A stretch of DNA of 64,000 bases from JAHBVL01 sp963712055 (GCA_963712055.1 CAVQGN010000001.1:316126-380125), one strand, 5' to 3'. Shown: positions 43,709 through 53,328, counted from the stretch's first letter. Numbers and translations: made by a program. Notes: generated by a model not told the origin, from the letters alone.

Positions 43709-45487
43709 TCATTCGCCGGATGCGACTGCAGAGAGTGGGCTCTCACTTGTCCTAGACCCGTCATTCCTTCGCATTTCCACTTTGCCATTTTCCAGACTGA
43801 GCAGCCAGTCGCAATCCTGAATAGTGTTCAGACGGTGCGCGATGATTATTGATGTGCGTCCTCGCATGAGTCGGTGAAGTCCGTCAAGTATCTCATTCTC
43901 TGTTTTTCCATCGATTGAGCTTGTCGGTTCATCGAGTATGAGAATCGGCGCATCCCTCAGAAAAGCACGAGCCAATGCGATCCGCTGTCTTTCACCTCCG
44001 GACATCCTCATGCCCCGCTCGCCAACGAGCGTCAGGTATTTCTCAGGTAACTGGTCGATGAAGCCACCAGCATTGGCGGCCTCGGCCGCGGCAACTACTT
44101 CTTCCATGGTCGCGTCAGACTTGCCGTAGGCTATGTTTTCAAATATCGATGTAGGAAAGAGGACTGGATCTTGCAGAACAACCGAGAACTGGCTCCGAAG
44201 GTCAGCGAGTTTCAGCGCTCTAAGATCCTGCCCGTCGAGGAGGATGGATCCACTATCGGGATCATAGAAACGCTCGATGAGATTGATCAAGGTTGTCTTG
44301 CCTGCGCCAGTCTGCCCGGTTACCCCGACCTTTGCACCCGCGGGAATTTCAAATGTCGCATCGCGGATTACTGCGTTGTCCTCTTCGTATCCGAATGTGA
44401 CATTTTCGAATCTGATGTTTCCAACGCACCGTTGGAGCGGGACAGCGTCTGGACGCTCGAAAACATCCGGTGCTTCGTCCATGAGCGAAAACACTCGCTC
44501 AGCGCTGGCAAAATGGGACTGCATGCTCACAGTCTTGCCGCTTAGGGTTCTGATCGGAGCATAGAGCTGCGACAAGTATCCCATCACAAGAAGCAGTTCG
44601 CCCGTTGTCAGAGACCCTCGTCTCACATGGCTAACTCCCACGACTAAGACAGCCGCCGTGCCGGATGCCGTTACCAAAGTAATCAGCATGCTGAAGAACC
44701 CTTGCGTCAACGCCAAACGAAGTCGCGCAAACATACTCTGTTGCGCTTGGTTAACGTAGCGGGTGGATTCTCTGTCCTCTTGACCGAACGCTTTGACTAC
44801 TCGGAGCGATGTGAGCACCTCTTGAACAACAGACAGCGTCGAGCTTTCGAGCCTCTTTACATGTCTAGCCGGCTCGCGAATTCGATCTCGGTTGAAATGA
44901 AGCACAGCGAATAGTATTGGACTCACGGCAATCGCAATCATAGCCAGCTGCCAGTCGAGTTTCCACATGATGTAGAGCATTGAAACCAGGGTGATGACAT
45001 CTGTGATAATGGGTATAAGGCCATCGAGAACGATGTACTGAATGGCGGGAGCATCAGACTGTATTCGATAGATCGAATCAGATGAACCGCGGGAATCATG
45101 AAATTTGAACGAGAGTCTTTGGACATGATGAAATAGATCAGATCGAAACGAGAGTAGGAGACGTTCCCCCGTGTAGGTACGCCACACATTCACGGTGGTG
45201 GATTGAACTTGCCCTAGGACCCTCACTGTGACCAAAAGCAGTGCAGCGAGGCCGACGACCGCAGCCTCCGAAGATGTAGCGACGGAAGGAAGAAATTCCG
45301 CGAGTCCGGGTGGCAAAGCCTCGGTTGGGGAGCTGTCCAGGCTGTCTATGGCTATCTTGAGTGGAACCGGAGATAGCAGAGCCAAGGGCGTCGCAAGTAG
45401 ATAAAGAAGGAACAGGGCAATAATGTGACGCCAATATGGCTTCACCTGCCTAACGAGTCTCCTCAGAAGTTCCCGGTCAGAATACAT
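43709..45487 (-). CDS. ABC exporter, fused permease and ATPase (MsbA/multidrug type)
   Basis: 592 aa. Six membrane helices in residues about 1-310, then a nucleotide-binding domain: Walker A TGQTGAGKTTL, signature MSGGERQRIALARAFLR, Walker B ILILDEPTSSIDG and the switch His in IIAHRLNT. Works as a homodimer in the cytoplasmic membrane to flip or export a lipid-linked or amphipathic product. Its start overlaps the 3' end of the glycosidase-glycosyltransferase fusion by 11 bases. It is the only transporter in the operon, so it is the likely exporter of the product. Confidence 0.93.
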   Translation of the reverse strand: MYSDRELLRRLVRQVKPYWRHIIALFLLYLLATPLALLSPVPLKIAIDSLDSSPTEALPPGLAEFLPSVATSSEAAVVGLAALLLVTVRVLGQVQSTTVNVWRTYTGERLLLSFRSDLFHHVQRLSFKFHDSRGSSDSIYRIQSDAPAIQYIVLDGLIPIITDVITLVSMLYIMWKLDWQLAMIAIAVSPILFAVLHFNRDRIREPARHVKRLESSTLSVVQEVLTSLRVVKAFGQEDRESTRYVNQAQQSMFARLRLALTQGFFSMLITLVTASGTAAVLVVGVSHVRRGSLTTGELLLVMGYLSQLYAPIRTLSGKTVSMQSHFASAERVFSLMDEAPDVFERPDAVPLQRCVGNIRFENVTFGYEEDNAVIRDATFEIPAGAKVGVTGQTGAGKTTLINLIERFYDPDSGSILLDGQDLRALKLADLRSQFSVVLQDPVLFPTSIFENIAYGKSDATMEEVVAAAEAANAGGFIDQLPEKYLTLVGERGMRMSGGERQRIALARAFLRDAPILILDEPTSSIDGKTENEILDGLHRLMRGRTSIIIAHRLNTIQDCDWLLSLENGKVEMRRNDGSRTSESPLSAVASGE

Positions 45488-48029
45488 TTTCGGGGGCCTC
45501 TATTCGACTCCTCATCGCGCGAATAGCTTTACTGGAGTGAGTGCCGGCTAGAAAGACTGCGGACAAACTGACAAGCGCAAGTAGCAATCCAGGGAGGGTT
45601 TGATCTGACAGGACCAACATACATCCACTAATGAACAGGCAGGCTGCGATTATCGGCATCCTAAATACCGGCTTTGGCCAAACGCGAAACCGTGCCATCT
45701 GCCTCCCGCTACCATGCTCCTCGACTGCGTGGAGCATTCGGGCCGAACCAAGCAACCCGCCACGGACCTCGAGATCCCAGCGATCGAAGTCTCCCCCGCG
45801 CTTCACGACAACTCCGGCATCCTGCAGCCGCTGCTCGATTCCTCCGACCCAGTCTTCGGTCGATCGCCAGGTTTCGCTCCAGATGCTGACGGTCCGTGGA
45901 ACCGGGAGGGAAAAGGAACCCATCCCACGGGCTCTCCAGGGAGTCAAACCGTGAGCCAACCGGCCGCGCAACCGCGCAATCGGTTGCGCGAAATGGAGAC
46001 CAGCCGTCATCGATCGCAGTTTGAACTCCTCGGAACGGGAGGATGCCTCCGGAAACCGGGCGTCCTCGGCGCTTTTCCATGCCTGCAAAGCCGGGATCCC
46101 GATCGCAAGCCCGAGCAGCGGGATTGCGATCACGAACGGCTCCCAGAACAGCGCCAGCACTGAAGTTGCAACCAGGGCAGCCACCACCAGCCACCATTCC
46201 GGCATCAGTGGAAGCGACTGCACAACCGTGGCCGGCTGCCGATAGAGCGACTGGAACGGCGCCACTCCCCAGGTCCCCTGATAGATGCGACCTGGATGCC
46301 GCGAAAGCACCTTCGTCCACCCGTTGCCATACAGCTGGCCGTTCCAGGCTACGTGACCCATGGCGTTGTATCGGTTTGGCCACTTGGCTTCCAGCAGAGA
46401 TTCTGCCTTGCCATAGCCGAATTGCTGTTTCAAGTAGGTGCGGACTGAGTTCCTCCGGTGATGCCAGACCATTGCTGCCGGGTTGAACCCGATCGTCCAC
46501 CCCCGGTCCTGGATCCGCCAGCAAAGATCGACATCATCTCCAGCAGCTCGAAATCTGGGATCGAATCCGCCAATCTCCTGGAGCCGATCTCGTCGGAATG
46601 CCATGTTGCATCCAGGAACATGCTCCGCGATCTCATCAGTCAGGAGCACCTGCACAGGACCGCCAGGAGCGTTCGCGACACAGGTTGCGATCGGGCCATC
46701 TCCAGCCGGCGCGATGTTCGGACCTCCGACTCCGGTATGATCGGTAGTCAGGAAACTCCAGGCCACGAAGGTCAGCCAATCCGGATCTGGCCTGGCGTCG
46801 TCGTCTGTATACGCGACGATCGATCCGGTCGCCGCCTCCATCCCGGTGTTTCTGGCTGCGCTAAGACCCTGATTCTCGGTTCGGATCAGGATGACATCGT
46901 ACATGGAGGCGATGGCCGACGTATCGTCGGATGAGCCGTCGTCCACCACGATCACCTCGAAATCGGGATAGTCGAGTTCCGCGAGACCATCGAGACAGTC
47001 GGAGATCGTTCTCGCGCCGTTGTAGCTGCAGACGACCACTGAAATCCTGGGCCACACCGTTGATTCGGGGAATGGAGCTCGCCTGAACGCCTCAGTCACG
47101 GCAAGGAGAGCCGGTTTGGGTTCCCGGGACCGAGTTGTCAACCCGAAGTCCCAATCCGCTATCTCCGATCCTCCGCGATACCACTCATCCGTCCAGGCGA
47201 AGACGAAGAGACCGGAGCAGCCCTTTGCCATGATCGATCGAACTTGCCAATCGAGTGTCGCGGCCTGCTGGTCTAGCCCGTTTCTCTGGCTATCGAGGCC
47301 CACTTCTGCCAGAACAAGCGGGCGATCCCCAGCCAGATTCTGGAGACGCGCGAGGTAGGCCTCGAGCTTCTCACGGTCTTCGAGATAAACATTGAAGGCC
47401 AGGAAATCAAGAAATGGCAAGTCGAGAAATTCGGTGGACGGATAGTTCACATACGTCACCAGCGCGTCCGGATCGGCATCACGGACGACGTTACACAACT
47501 GTTCCAGCCAGGATTCAATCCGTTCGGCGCCGTACCAGCGAACTATGGACGAGGGGATCTCATTTCCGACCGCGTAGCAGAGGACTGCCGGGTGCCCGGC
47601 GCATTGGCGAACACCAGATTCGACCCGTTCTAGAATCTCTCGCCGCCGTTTTCGGTCGTCGAGAAACGTAATGTGTTGTTCCCATGGCAAGCCGACCATC
47701 ACTCGAAGGCCTTGATCGAGCGCGACATCGAGTAACCACCTCGGCGGAACGGTATAGAGCCGGACGGCGTTGATCCCATGATCGGCCATTTTCCGGAAAT
47801 CGGAGGTCACCTGTTCGCGGTCGTACTCGCAGCCATCCTTATCAATCGCGAATGTGCCGTAGGTAACGCCTTTGATCCAGAACTTCTCCCCGCCGCACCA
47901 GAGAAACTTTCCGCCAGTCCGCACGCGGTGATGGATTGCCGCGTCGTCTCCTATCGGATACGAAGCAGCCGAAACCGTCTCTTTGCCTATGCCGCCAGCC
48001 GCCTCTGGTTTGCCGGTCAGGACGCTCAT
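45477..48029 (-). CDS. Glycosidase-glycosyltransferase fusion with membrane segments
   Basis: 850 aa. Residues about 40-315 form a glycoside-hydrolase TIM barrel of the GH2/GH5-like clan: WIKGVTYGTFA, INAVRLYTVPP, acid/base Glu157 in AVGNEIPSS and probable nucleophile Glu242 in LAEVGLDS. Residues about 327-560 form a GT2 domain: ISVVVCSYNGARTISDCL, VVDDGSSDD, TDDDARPDPDW (Asp-x-Asp-type site 409-411) and GDDVDLCWRIQDRGW. The C-terminal part carries two hydrophobic pairs (about 625-665 and 790-830) that should fix it in the membrane. There is no signal peptide, so both active sites probably face the cytoplasm. The ATG overlaps the galE stop by 4 bases. Confidence 0.88.
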   Translation of the reverse strand: MSVLTGKPEAAGGIGKETVSAASYPIGDDAAIHHRVRTGGKFLWCGGEKFWIKGVTYGTFAIDKDGCEYDREQVTSDFRKMADHGINAVRLYTVPPRWLLDVALDQGLRVMVGLPWEQHITFLDDRKRRREILERVESGVRQCAGHPAVLCYAVGNEIPSSIVRWYGAERIESWLEQLCNVVRDADPDALVTYVNYPSTEFLDLPFLDFLAFNVYLEDREKLEAYLARLQNLAGDRPLVLAEVGLDSQRNGLDQQAATLDWQVRSIMAKGCSGLFVFAWTDEWYRGGSEIADWDFGLTTRSREPKPALLAVTEAFRRAPFPESTVWPRISVVVCSYNGARTISDCLDGLAELDYPDFEVIVVDDGSSDDTSAIASMYDVILIRTENQGLSAARNTGMEAATGSIVAYTDDDARPDPDWLTFVAWSFLTTDHTGVGGPNIAPAGDGPIATCVANAPGGPVQVLLTDEIAEHVPGCNMAFRRDRLQEIGGFDPRFRAAGDDVDLCWRIQDRGWTIGFNPAAMVWHHRRNSVRTYLKQQFGYGKAESLLEAKWPNRYNAMGHVAWNGQLYGNGWTKVLSRHPGRIYQGTWGVAPFQSLYRQPATVVQSLPLMPEWWLVVAALVATSVLALFWEPFVIAIPLLGLAIGIPALQAWKSAEDARFPEASSRSEEFKLRSMTAGLHFAQPIARLRGRLAHGLTPWRARGMGSFSLPVPRTVSIWSETWRSTEDWVGGIEQRLQDAGVVVKRGGDFDRWDLEVRGGLLGSARMLHAVEEHGSGRQMARFRVWPKPVFRMPIIAACLFISGCMLVLSDQTLPGLLLALVSLSAVFLAGTHSSKAIRAMRSRIEAPENVF

Positions 48030-49063
48030 GTGCCGACCAGCGAAAGTCCCTGAGGATTCGAGAAGGCATTGTCAGTAGCCTGAACCGTTAGTGACGTTTC
48101 AGAATGCCACTTCCATGCGCCAGAAACGATCTGCTCGATTTCTGGAAACTGTGGCTCCCATCCGAGCACCGTTCTCGCGAGGGATGGATCAGCAACCAAC
48201 GCAGCGGCGTCCCCAGGTCGCCTCGGTTCATTGGCAACGGTGACCGTCCGATCGCTTACGCCTTCCACCACTGCGACAAGTTCGCGCACCGAATGTCCCC
48301 TACCGGTCCCCAGATTGAGCGCGATGCATTCGCCGCCGCCGAGCAGGTAATCGACCGCCCGGACATGTGCGTCAGCCAGGTCAGACACATGGACATAGTC
48401 ACGAATACAGGTGCCGTCCTCTGTGTCGTAGTCTGTGCCAAACACTGAGATCTGCAGACGCTGTCCGAGCGCGGCTTCGATAATAGATGGAATAAGGTGG
48501 GTCTCTGGAGAATGGGTTTCGCCAAGATCGCCATCGGGATCAGCGCCAGCCGCGTTGAAATACCGAAGAGCGCAGCAACGGAAACCGTAGGCATTGCTAT
48601 ACGCACGCAACGCCTTTTCGACGAAATACTTGCTTTCTCCGTAGGGCGACAGCGGATGCTGGGGGTGGTCCTCTGAAATGGGAAGAGCGGTCGGATGCCC
48701 GTACGTCGCGCAACTCGAAGAAAACACAATTTCCCGAATTCCGACGTCCATCATCGCGTCGAACAAATTTAACGAATTGGTGAAATTGTTCCGGTAGTAG
48801 TGGCGGGGAGCAATGACCGAGTCACCGACGTAGGCGCTGGCTGCGAAATGGATGACAGCCTCGATCTGGTGGTTCTGGAGGGCCCGCCTGACGAGATTGA
48901 TGTCGGCGAGATCGCCTCGTACGAATGGACCCCATTTGACCGCCCACTCGTGCCCGGTGCTGAGATTATCTAGAACAACAGGTTCATGACCAGCCTTGTG
49001 CAGCTGCTTGCATGTGTGGCTGCCAATATAACCAGCTCCACCGGTCACCAGGATTCGACTCAT
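48026..49063 (-). CDS. galE: UDP-glucose 4-epimerase
   Basis: 345 aa, extended SDR. Interconverts UDP-glucose and UDP-galactose (or the N-acetyl forms). GGAGYIGSHTCKQL is the NAD loop, FSSSCATYGHP and YGESKYFVEK supply the Ser and Tyr-x3-Lys of the active site, and YFNAAGADPDGDLGE is typical of GalE. Supplies a nucleotide sugar to the operon. It is the second gene of the minus-strand operon, 33 bases downstream of the UXS-like gene. Confidence 0.93.
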   Translation of the reverse strand: MSRILVTGGAGYIGSHTCKQLHKAGHEPVVLDNLSTGHEWAVKWGPFVRGDLADINLVRRALQNHQIEAVIHFAASAYVGDSVIAPRHYYRNNFTNSLNLFDAMMDVGIREIVFSSSCATYGHPTALPISEDHPQHPLSPYGESKYFVEKALRAYSNAYGFRCCALRYFNAAGADPDGDLGETHSPETHLIPSIIEAALGQRLQISVFGTDYDTEDGTCIRDYVHVSDLADAHVRAVDYLLGGGECIALNLGTGRGHSVRELVAVVEGVSDRTVTVANEPRRPGDAAALVADPSLARTVLGWEPQFPEIEQIVSGAWKWHSETSLTVQATDNAFSNPQGLSLVGT

Positions 49064-49095
49064 CTCTTTTGACTTCCTTCCCGCTGTCCGCTAAT

Positions 49096-50097
49096 TCAAT
49101 TGGCGCTACCGACAGAAACAACACTTAGCGGGGCAGGTTCGGAGACGGATTTCGGGCGTGAGCTCAGGTTGAGCGCGTTCTCGAATGACGGGATTGTTTT
49201 CATGAGACCCACGTCGAGTGACACCATGGGCTCCCAATCGAGGATCATCTTCGCTCGAGAAATATCCGGGCGTCTGCGCACTGGATCGTCATCTGGCAAC
49301 GGTCGAAACTCGAGCCGAGAACTGCTTCTCGTGGCGCATAGGATCTTCTCGGCCAGTTCCAGCATAGTGAATTCGTTCGGATTTCCGATATTCACCGGTT
49401 CGACAAAATCGGAGGCCATCAGGCGCACGATTCCTTCAATCAGGTCATCGACGTACTGGAAGCTTCGGGTCTGGAGACCATCGCCGTAGATCGTCAACGG
49501 ATGTCCTCTGAGGGCCTGTACGATGAAATTGCTGACCACACGACCATCGTCGGGATCCATCAACGGACCGTATGTGTTGAAGATCCGGACGATCCTCGTC
49601 TCCACACCTAGATCATGGTGATAGGCCATCATTAGCGCTTCGCCATATCGCTTGGCTTCGTCGTACATCGAACGAGGTCCGATCGAGCTCACATGTCCGC
49701 GGTAATCCTCTCGTTGAGGGTGGGAGAGGGGATCCCCGTACACTTCCGACGTACTGGCGAAAAGCATGCGGGCGCCGGTTCTGGAGGCGAGATCGAGCAG
49801 GTTGCGTGTCGCTTCTGCGTTCACCCTCAGCGTTGGAATCGCGTGCCGCTGATAGGCCGGTGGACTGGCAGGACTCGCAAGGTGATAGATAAAGTCGATT
49901 CGGGGTAGATCTGGTATTCCTGCAAGGAGATCCCACTCGATCAGCCGAAACCCAGGATGATTCTGGATCGAGGAGACGTTGGCTCTTGAGCCCGTGACAC
50001 AATTGTCAATTGCGATCACGTCATGCCCGACGTCTAGCAGACGCCGACACAAATGCGAACCGACGAACCCGCACCCACCGGTGACAACCGCTTGCAT
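49096..50097 (-). CDS. UDP-glucuronate decarboxylase-like SDR (UDP-xylose synthase family)
   Basis: 333 aa, extended SDR with GGCGFVGSHLCRRL, ASTSEVYGDPLSHPQ, the active-site YDEAKRYGEALMMAYH and RIFNTYGPLMDPDDGRVVSNFI, the last a very conserved block of UDP-xylose synthase. It probably converts UDP-glucuronate to UDP-xylose. The start is at MQAVVTGG, with GGGGAAA 5 bases upstream; an in-frame start at 50193 would add 32 residues unlike the family. It heads the 12-gene operon, with a 506-base gene-free region before it. Confidence 0.9.
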   Translation of the reverse strand: MQAVVTGGCGFVGSHLCRRLLDVGHDVIAIDNCVTGSRANVSSIQNHPGFRLIEWDLLAGIPDLPRIDFIYHLASPASPPAYQRHAIPTLRVNAEATRNLLDLASRTGARMLFASTSEVYGDPLSHPQREDYRGHVSSIGPRSMYDEAKRYGEALMMAYHHDLGVETRIVRIFNTYGPLMDPDDGRVVSNFIVQALRGHPLTIYGDGLQTRSFQYVDDLIEGIVRLMASDFVEPVNIGNPNEFTMLELAEKILCATRSSSRLEFRPLPDDDPVRRRPDISRAKMILDWEPMVSLDVGLMKTIPSFENALNLSSRPKSVSEPAPLSVVSVGSAN

Positions 50098-50603
50098 GTT
50101 TTCCCCAATCCCCAACTGACTCAGCCCCAACGAATCTACCTCGGGAGAACTTCCGCACAAGACTCCCCGGAACTCGCTGCTGCCACCCGGCATCGCGACG
50201 TAATTGACAGAATGCTAGCATAAATGTCGGTGAGGTTCTTGTAAGCAAATTCGAGATGAATCTGTACGTACGCGGCCAACGCTCCCGGGATCGAGCGTGC
50301 AGGATCGGAGCACAATGCAATCGGGTTGTTCAAGACCTGGGCACCAGCCGGTATGTCTACGGCGAACCAGAAGATTGCTGCGCCTGATAGAAGTGCCCTG
50401 GGAAACGTGGGGATCATTTCAGAAGTTGATCGAGGAATGGATCAACTAGTCCGTATGGCTACGCAGCCTTGGCGTTCAAGCAGGAGTGGTTGCTGAAATC
50501 GTCGGTTCGATTCATCTGGACGCAAGATCTAGCAAATCCTACGGTATACGAGCAAGTCATTCTCATCCTCGCTCCAGGACTGAGGATTTCAGGGTGCCGG
50601 AAG
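50098..50603. other. Gene-free region upstream of the glycan operon
   Basis: About 506 bases between the UXS-like gene and the hydroxyacid dehydrogenase 3' end, both on the minus strand. Short open frames on either strand have no ribosome site or recognisable sequence. It is more A+T-rich than its surroundings near 50205-50260, where the operon promoter may lie, but no convincing -35/-10 pair with correct spacing was seen. No RNA gene was recognised. Confidence 0.5.
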
Positions 50604-51578
50604 TTAGTATCCGCGATCGAGATCGACCTGGGTTCGCATCGGTTCGCCAGCAATAAAGCTGCGGAGGTTGTCGCTGAAGATTTCGAGCGCTCGTTCCCAG
50701 TAGCGCGGGGTCATCCCGGCGGAATGGGAGGTCAGCAGGACGTTTGGCATCTCCCAGAGCGGTGAGTCGACCGGGAGTGGTTCCGGATCGGTGACGTCGA
50801 GACCCGCGCCAGCGAGATGTCCGCTCTCCAGCGCCGTAATGAGCGCGTTCGTGTCGATCGCCGTTCCTCGGCCGATGTTGTAGATGTACGACCCTGGTTT
50901 CATCCTCGCTATTCGTGCTGCGTCGAAAAGCTGCTTCGTTTCGCCGGTTTCCGGTAGGCAAAGCGCAACCTGATTGGCCAGAGGAAGGAGGTCATCCAGA
51001 CGGTCGAGCCCGTGAACCTCGATCCCGGGAGATGGTTCCGACCGCGCCGTGCGCGAGACGGCCACAACTCGCATGCCCAGCCCGACCGCTCGTTCAGCAA
51101 GTGCTCGGCCGATCTGACCATATCCGACGATCAGCAAGGTCGAACCATACAGTTCGCCACCCGCTTGCGGTCCCTTTTGCGGCGTCCACTCTTTCCGATC
51201 TTGCGCCCGGATGAGCAGGGGCAACTCGCGGGTGAAAGCGAGCATCATCGCCAGGACATGCTCGGCAATGTTGATCGCATGGACACCGCTGTTATTCGTC
51301 AGGACAATGCCGCGTTCCTTCAACGCCGCCATCGGGACCCGTTCCACACCAGCTCCGATCCATTGAACCCAGGTCAGATTGGGTGCTTTGGCAATCGCGT
51401 CCGCCGTCAATCCGCCCCACGAATAGAGCACTCGCGCTCTGGCGAGCTGATCGTCTGCCGTCGCTTCATCATGTTCGATGAATTGCACCTGCGGAAATCG
51501 TTCCCGCAGTGCGGCGAGAAAAAAGTCAGGCGTGTCGAACCGGAGCAACACCGGGGAATAGTGCGGAGGTCTGATCAC
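50604..51578 (-). CDS. D-2-hydroxyacid dehydrogenase
   Basis: About 324 aa, NAD-dependent D-isomer-specific 2-hydroxyacid dehydrogenase. NAD-binding motif LLIVGYGQIGRALAE, the substrate Arg in NIGRGTAIDTNAL, then Glu in DVTDPEPLPVDSPLWEMPN and His in LTSHSAGMT: the full Arg-Glu-His set. The start is GTG at 51578 (reading MIRPPHYSPVLLRF), 8 bases after the moaA stop; an upstream in-frame ATG would overlap moaA by about 120 bases and is rejected. Substrate not known; phosphoglycerate- or glyoxylate-type reactions are typical. Confidence 0.88.
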   Translation of the reverse strand: MIRPPHYSPVLLRFDTPDFFLAALRERFPQVQFIEHDEATADDQLARARVLYSWGGLTADAIAKAPNLTWVQWIGAGVERVPMAALKERGIVLTNNSGVHAINIAEHVLAMMLAFTRELPLLIRAQDRKEWTPQKGPQAGGELYGSTLLIVGYGQIGRALAERAVGLGMRVVAVSRTARSEPSPGIEVHGLDRLDDLLPLANQVALCLPETGETKQLFDAARIARMKPGSYIYNIGRGTAIDTNALITALESGHLAGAGLDVTDPEPLPVDSPLWEMPNVLLTSHSAGMTPRYWERALEIFSDNLRSFIAGEPMRTQVDLDRGY

Positions 51579-51585
51579 TGTAAGC

Positions 51586-52620
51586 TCAGCCGCCAATCTG
51601 CGACATACCGCGACCGATCTCGCGGTCACCTTCGGCAATGCCATGACCCCACGGTTTGCGCCAGATACCGGCCAGGAGTTTCTGCCGAATCTCTTCATCA
51701 GTCGCACCCGCTCGCATCATGTCGCGGAAGTCGACCTCGTCCATCCGCAAGAGGCAGAGCCGGAGTTTGCCATCGGCGGTCAACCGCACCCGGTTACAGA
51801 ACGCGCAAAAGGGTTCGGATATAGGGGAGATAAAGCCAATGGTTCCTCTCGCGCCCGGAATGCGCCAGAGACGCGCCGGATCGGATGGATCGGATGGGAG
51901 AGTCTCGAGGGGACCATACTGGGCTTCCAGGCGCATTTTGGTCTCCTCGGTGGTCACGAGTCCCTCGTCGTAGACCAATCCAACACCTTCCATCGGCATG
52001 ATCTCAAGAAACCGGACCTCCCAGTCCTTCTCGAGGGTCAGAGCAGCCATTTCGCCGACCTCGAGTTCGTTGTGACCCTTGACCACGACTGCGTTCAACT
52101 TGATCGGAGCCAACCCAACACGTTCGGCTTCCTCCAGACCGGCCAGCACCAGATCGAGCCGGCCACCGCGGGTGATCAACTTGAACTTGTCGGGATTGAG
52201 CGTATCGATGCTGACATTGATCCGGTCGAGACCAGCAGCGTGCAAATCCGCAGCCATCCGGGGCAGCAGGAGACCGTTGGTCGTCATCGAGATCTCATCG
52301 ACGCCCTCGAACTCCTTCATCTGGCGAACGATTTCGACCAGGTGCGGGCGGATCGTCGGCTCACCACCTGTCAGCCTGAACTTGCGGAACCCCATCTCCG
52401 CGCAGAGACCGATCGTTCTAAGGAGTTCCTCGTCGGTCAGAATCTCGTCCCGGGGTTGAAAGGTCATACCCGTCGCCGGCATACAATAAACGCAGCGGAA
52501 GTTGCAGCGATCAGTCAGCGAGATTCGCAGGTAGGTCATCGCCCGCCCGTAGGCGTCGACAGCCTGGGGTGTGTCTGTGCTGGTCCGGATGGTCGACTCT
52601 GGTCTGATCATGGTCTGCAT
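51586..52620 (-). CDS. moaA: GTP 3',8-cyclase (molybdenum cofactor)
   Basis: 344 aa radical-SAM enzyme that starts molybdopterin synthesis from GTP. First cluster: TDRCNFRCVYCMP near residue 38-50. Second cluster: FCAFCNRVRLTADGKLRLCL. TGGEPTIRPH is the SAM-contact block and the chain ends in Gly-Gly, as needed for activity. MoaC, the usual partner, is not in the window. ATG at 52620 or 52611 could be used. Confidence 0.96.
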   Translation of the reverse strand: MQTMIRPESTIRTSTDTPQAVDAYGRAMTYLRISLTDRCNFRCVYCMPATGMTFQPRDEILTDEELLRTIGLCAEMGFRKFRLTGGEPTIRPHLVEIVRQMKEFEGVDEISMTTNGLLLPRMAADLHAAGLDRINVSIDTLNPDKFKLITRGGRLDLVLAGLEEAERVGLAPIKLNAVVVKGHNELEVGEMAALTLEKDWEVRFLEIMPMEGVGLVYDEGLVTTEETKMRLEAQYGPLETLPSDPSDPARLWRIPGARGTIGFISPISEPFCAFCNRVRLTADGKLRLCLLRMDEVDFRDMMRAGATDEEIRQKLLAGIWRKPWGHGIAEGDREIGRGMSQIGG

Positions 52621-52777
52621 GAGTGCCGTGCCTTACGTTGTTGCGATACAAGAGACTAGTTCAACGTTTAGTATCCAATAGTTGACTAGCCTGCGCCACT
52701 GGTGTTTCGCATCCATGGTACACATGCTCTTCAGCAGAAAGCGAAACTGACCAATCGGTGGGAGAAGAGGAAGCAGT

Positions 52778-53314
52778 ATGGATTCAGACGAAATGACCGG
52801 TGTGCTCAGCGGTGATGCTATTGGGTTGCTCTGCCAGCAAACGCCAGGCCTCGTCGAGGATTTTGCCGATCTCGATCTCCAACTCCAGCAGAATGGGTTC
52901 GATTTCCGCCTGGCCGAAGTCCATCGCTTTCTCGGAGGTGGCACGATCGCGATCGATAACAGTGGGCGAGTGCTCCCTGACATCGAAGCCATCGAACCGG
53001 ATGCGAGCGGTTTCTGGCATCTCGAATCAGGTGCGTACCACATTGTCTATGAGGAAACGGTCAATCTGCCGAAACACTTGATGGCGTTCGGTCGTCCTCG
53101 TTCGAGTCTGACCCGCAGCGGCGCTGCCATTCATACTGCGGTCTGGGACGCTGGCTATTCTGGTCGCTCGACATCGCTGATGACGGTCGCGAATCCGGCC
53201 GGGTTCTCAGTGCAGCGTGGAGCAAGAGTGATGCAGTTGGTATTCATGACGTTGTCTGCTGAGGTGGAATCCGGCTACGACGGGATCTACCAGGGAGAAA
53301 ACACGCGGACGTGA
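52778..53314 (+). CDS. dUTPase/dCTP-deaminase family protein
   Basis: 178 aa. GRPRSSLTRSGAAIHTAVWDAGYSGRS matches the core of the dUTPase/dCTP-deaminase fold: Arg-Ser-Ser-x phosphate loop and the Asp/Gly turn. GARVMQLVFMTL is the final strand. It could be a dUTPase, a dCTP deaminase, or a bifunctional enzyme. The N-terminal 60 residues are not typical of short dUTPases. AGAGGAAG precedes the ATG. It converges on the small minus-strand gene at 53329. Confidence 0.8.
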   Translation: MDSDEMTGVLSGDAIGLLCQQTPGLVEDFADLDLQLQQNGFDFRLAEVHRFLGGGTIAIDNSGRVLPDIEAIEPDASGFWHLESGAYHIVYEETVNLPKHLMAFGRPRSSLTRSGAAIHTAVWDAGYSGRSTSLMTVANPAGFSVQRGARVMQLVFMTLSAEVESGYDGIYQGENTRT

Positions 53315-53328
53315 CCGCCGGCGGAACG

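Noticed and set aside
50136..50417. A 93-codon minus-strand frame with a slightly hydrophobic start in the 506-base gap
   Set aside because: The N-terminus resembles a signal peptide only weakly, there is no good ribosome site, and it extends into the leader of the UXS-like gene.
51579..51707. Extending the hydroxyacid dehydrogenase upstream to an ATG at 51707
   Set aside because: This would overlap the moaA 3' end by about 120 bases; the GTG at 51578 gives a normal N-terminus.
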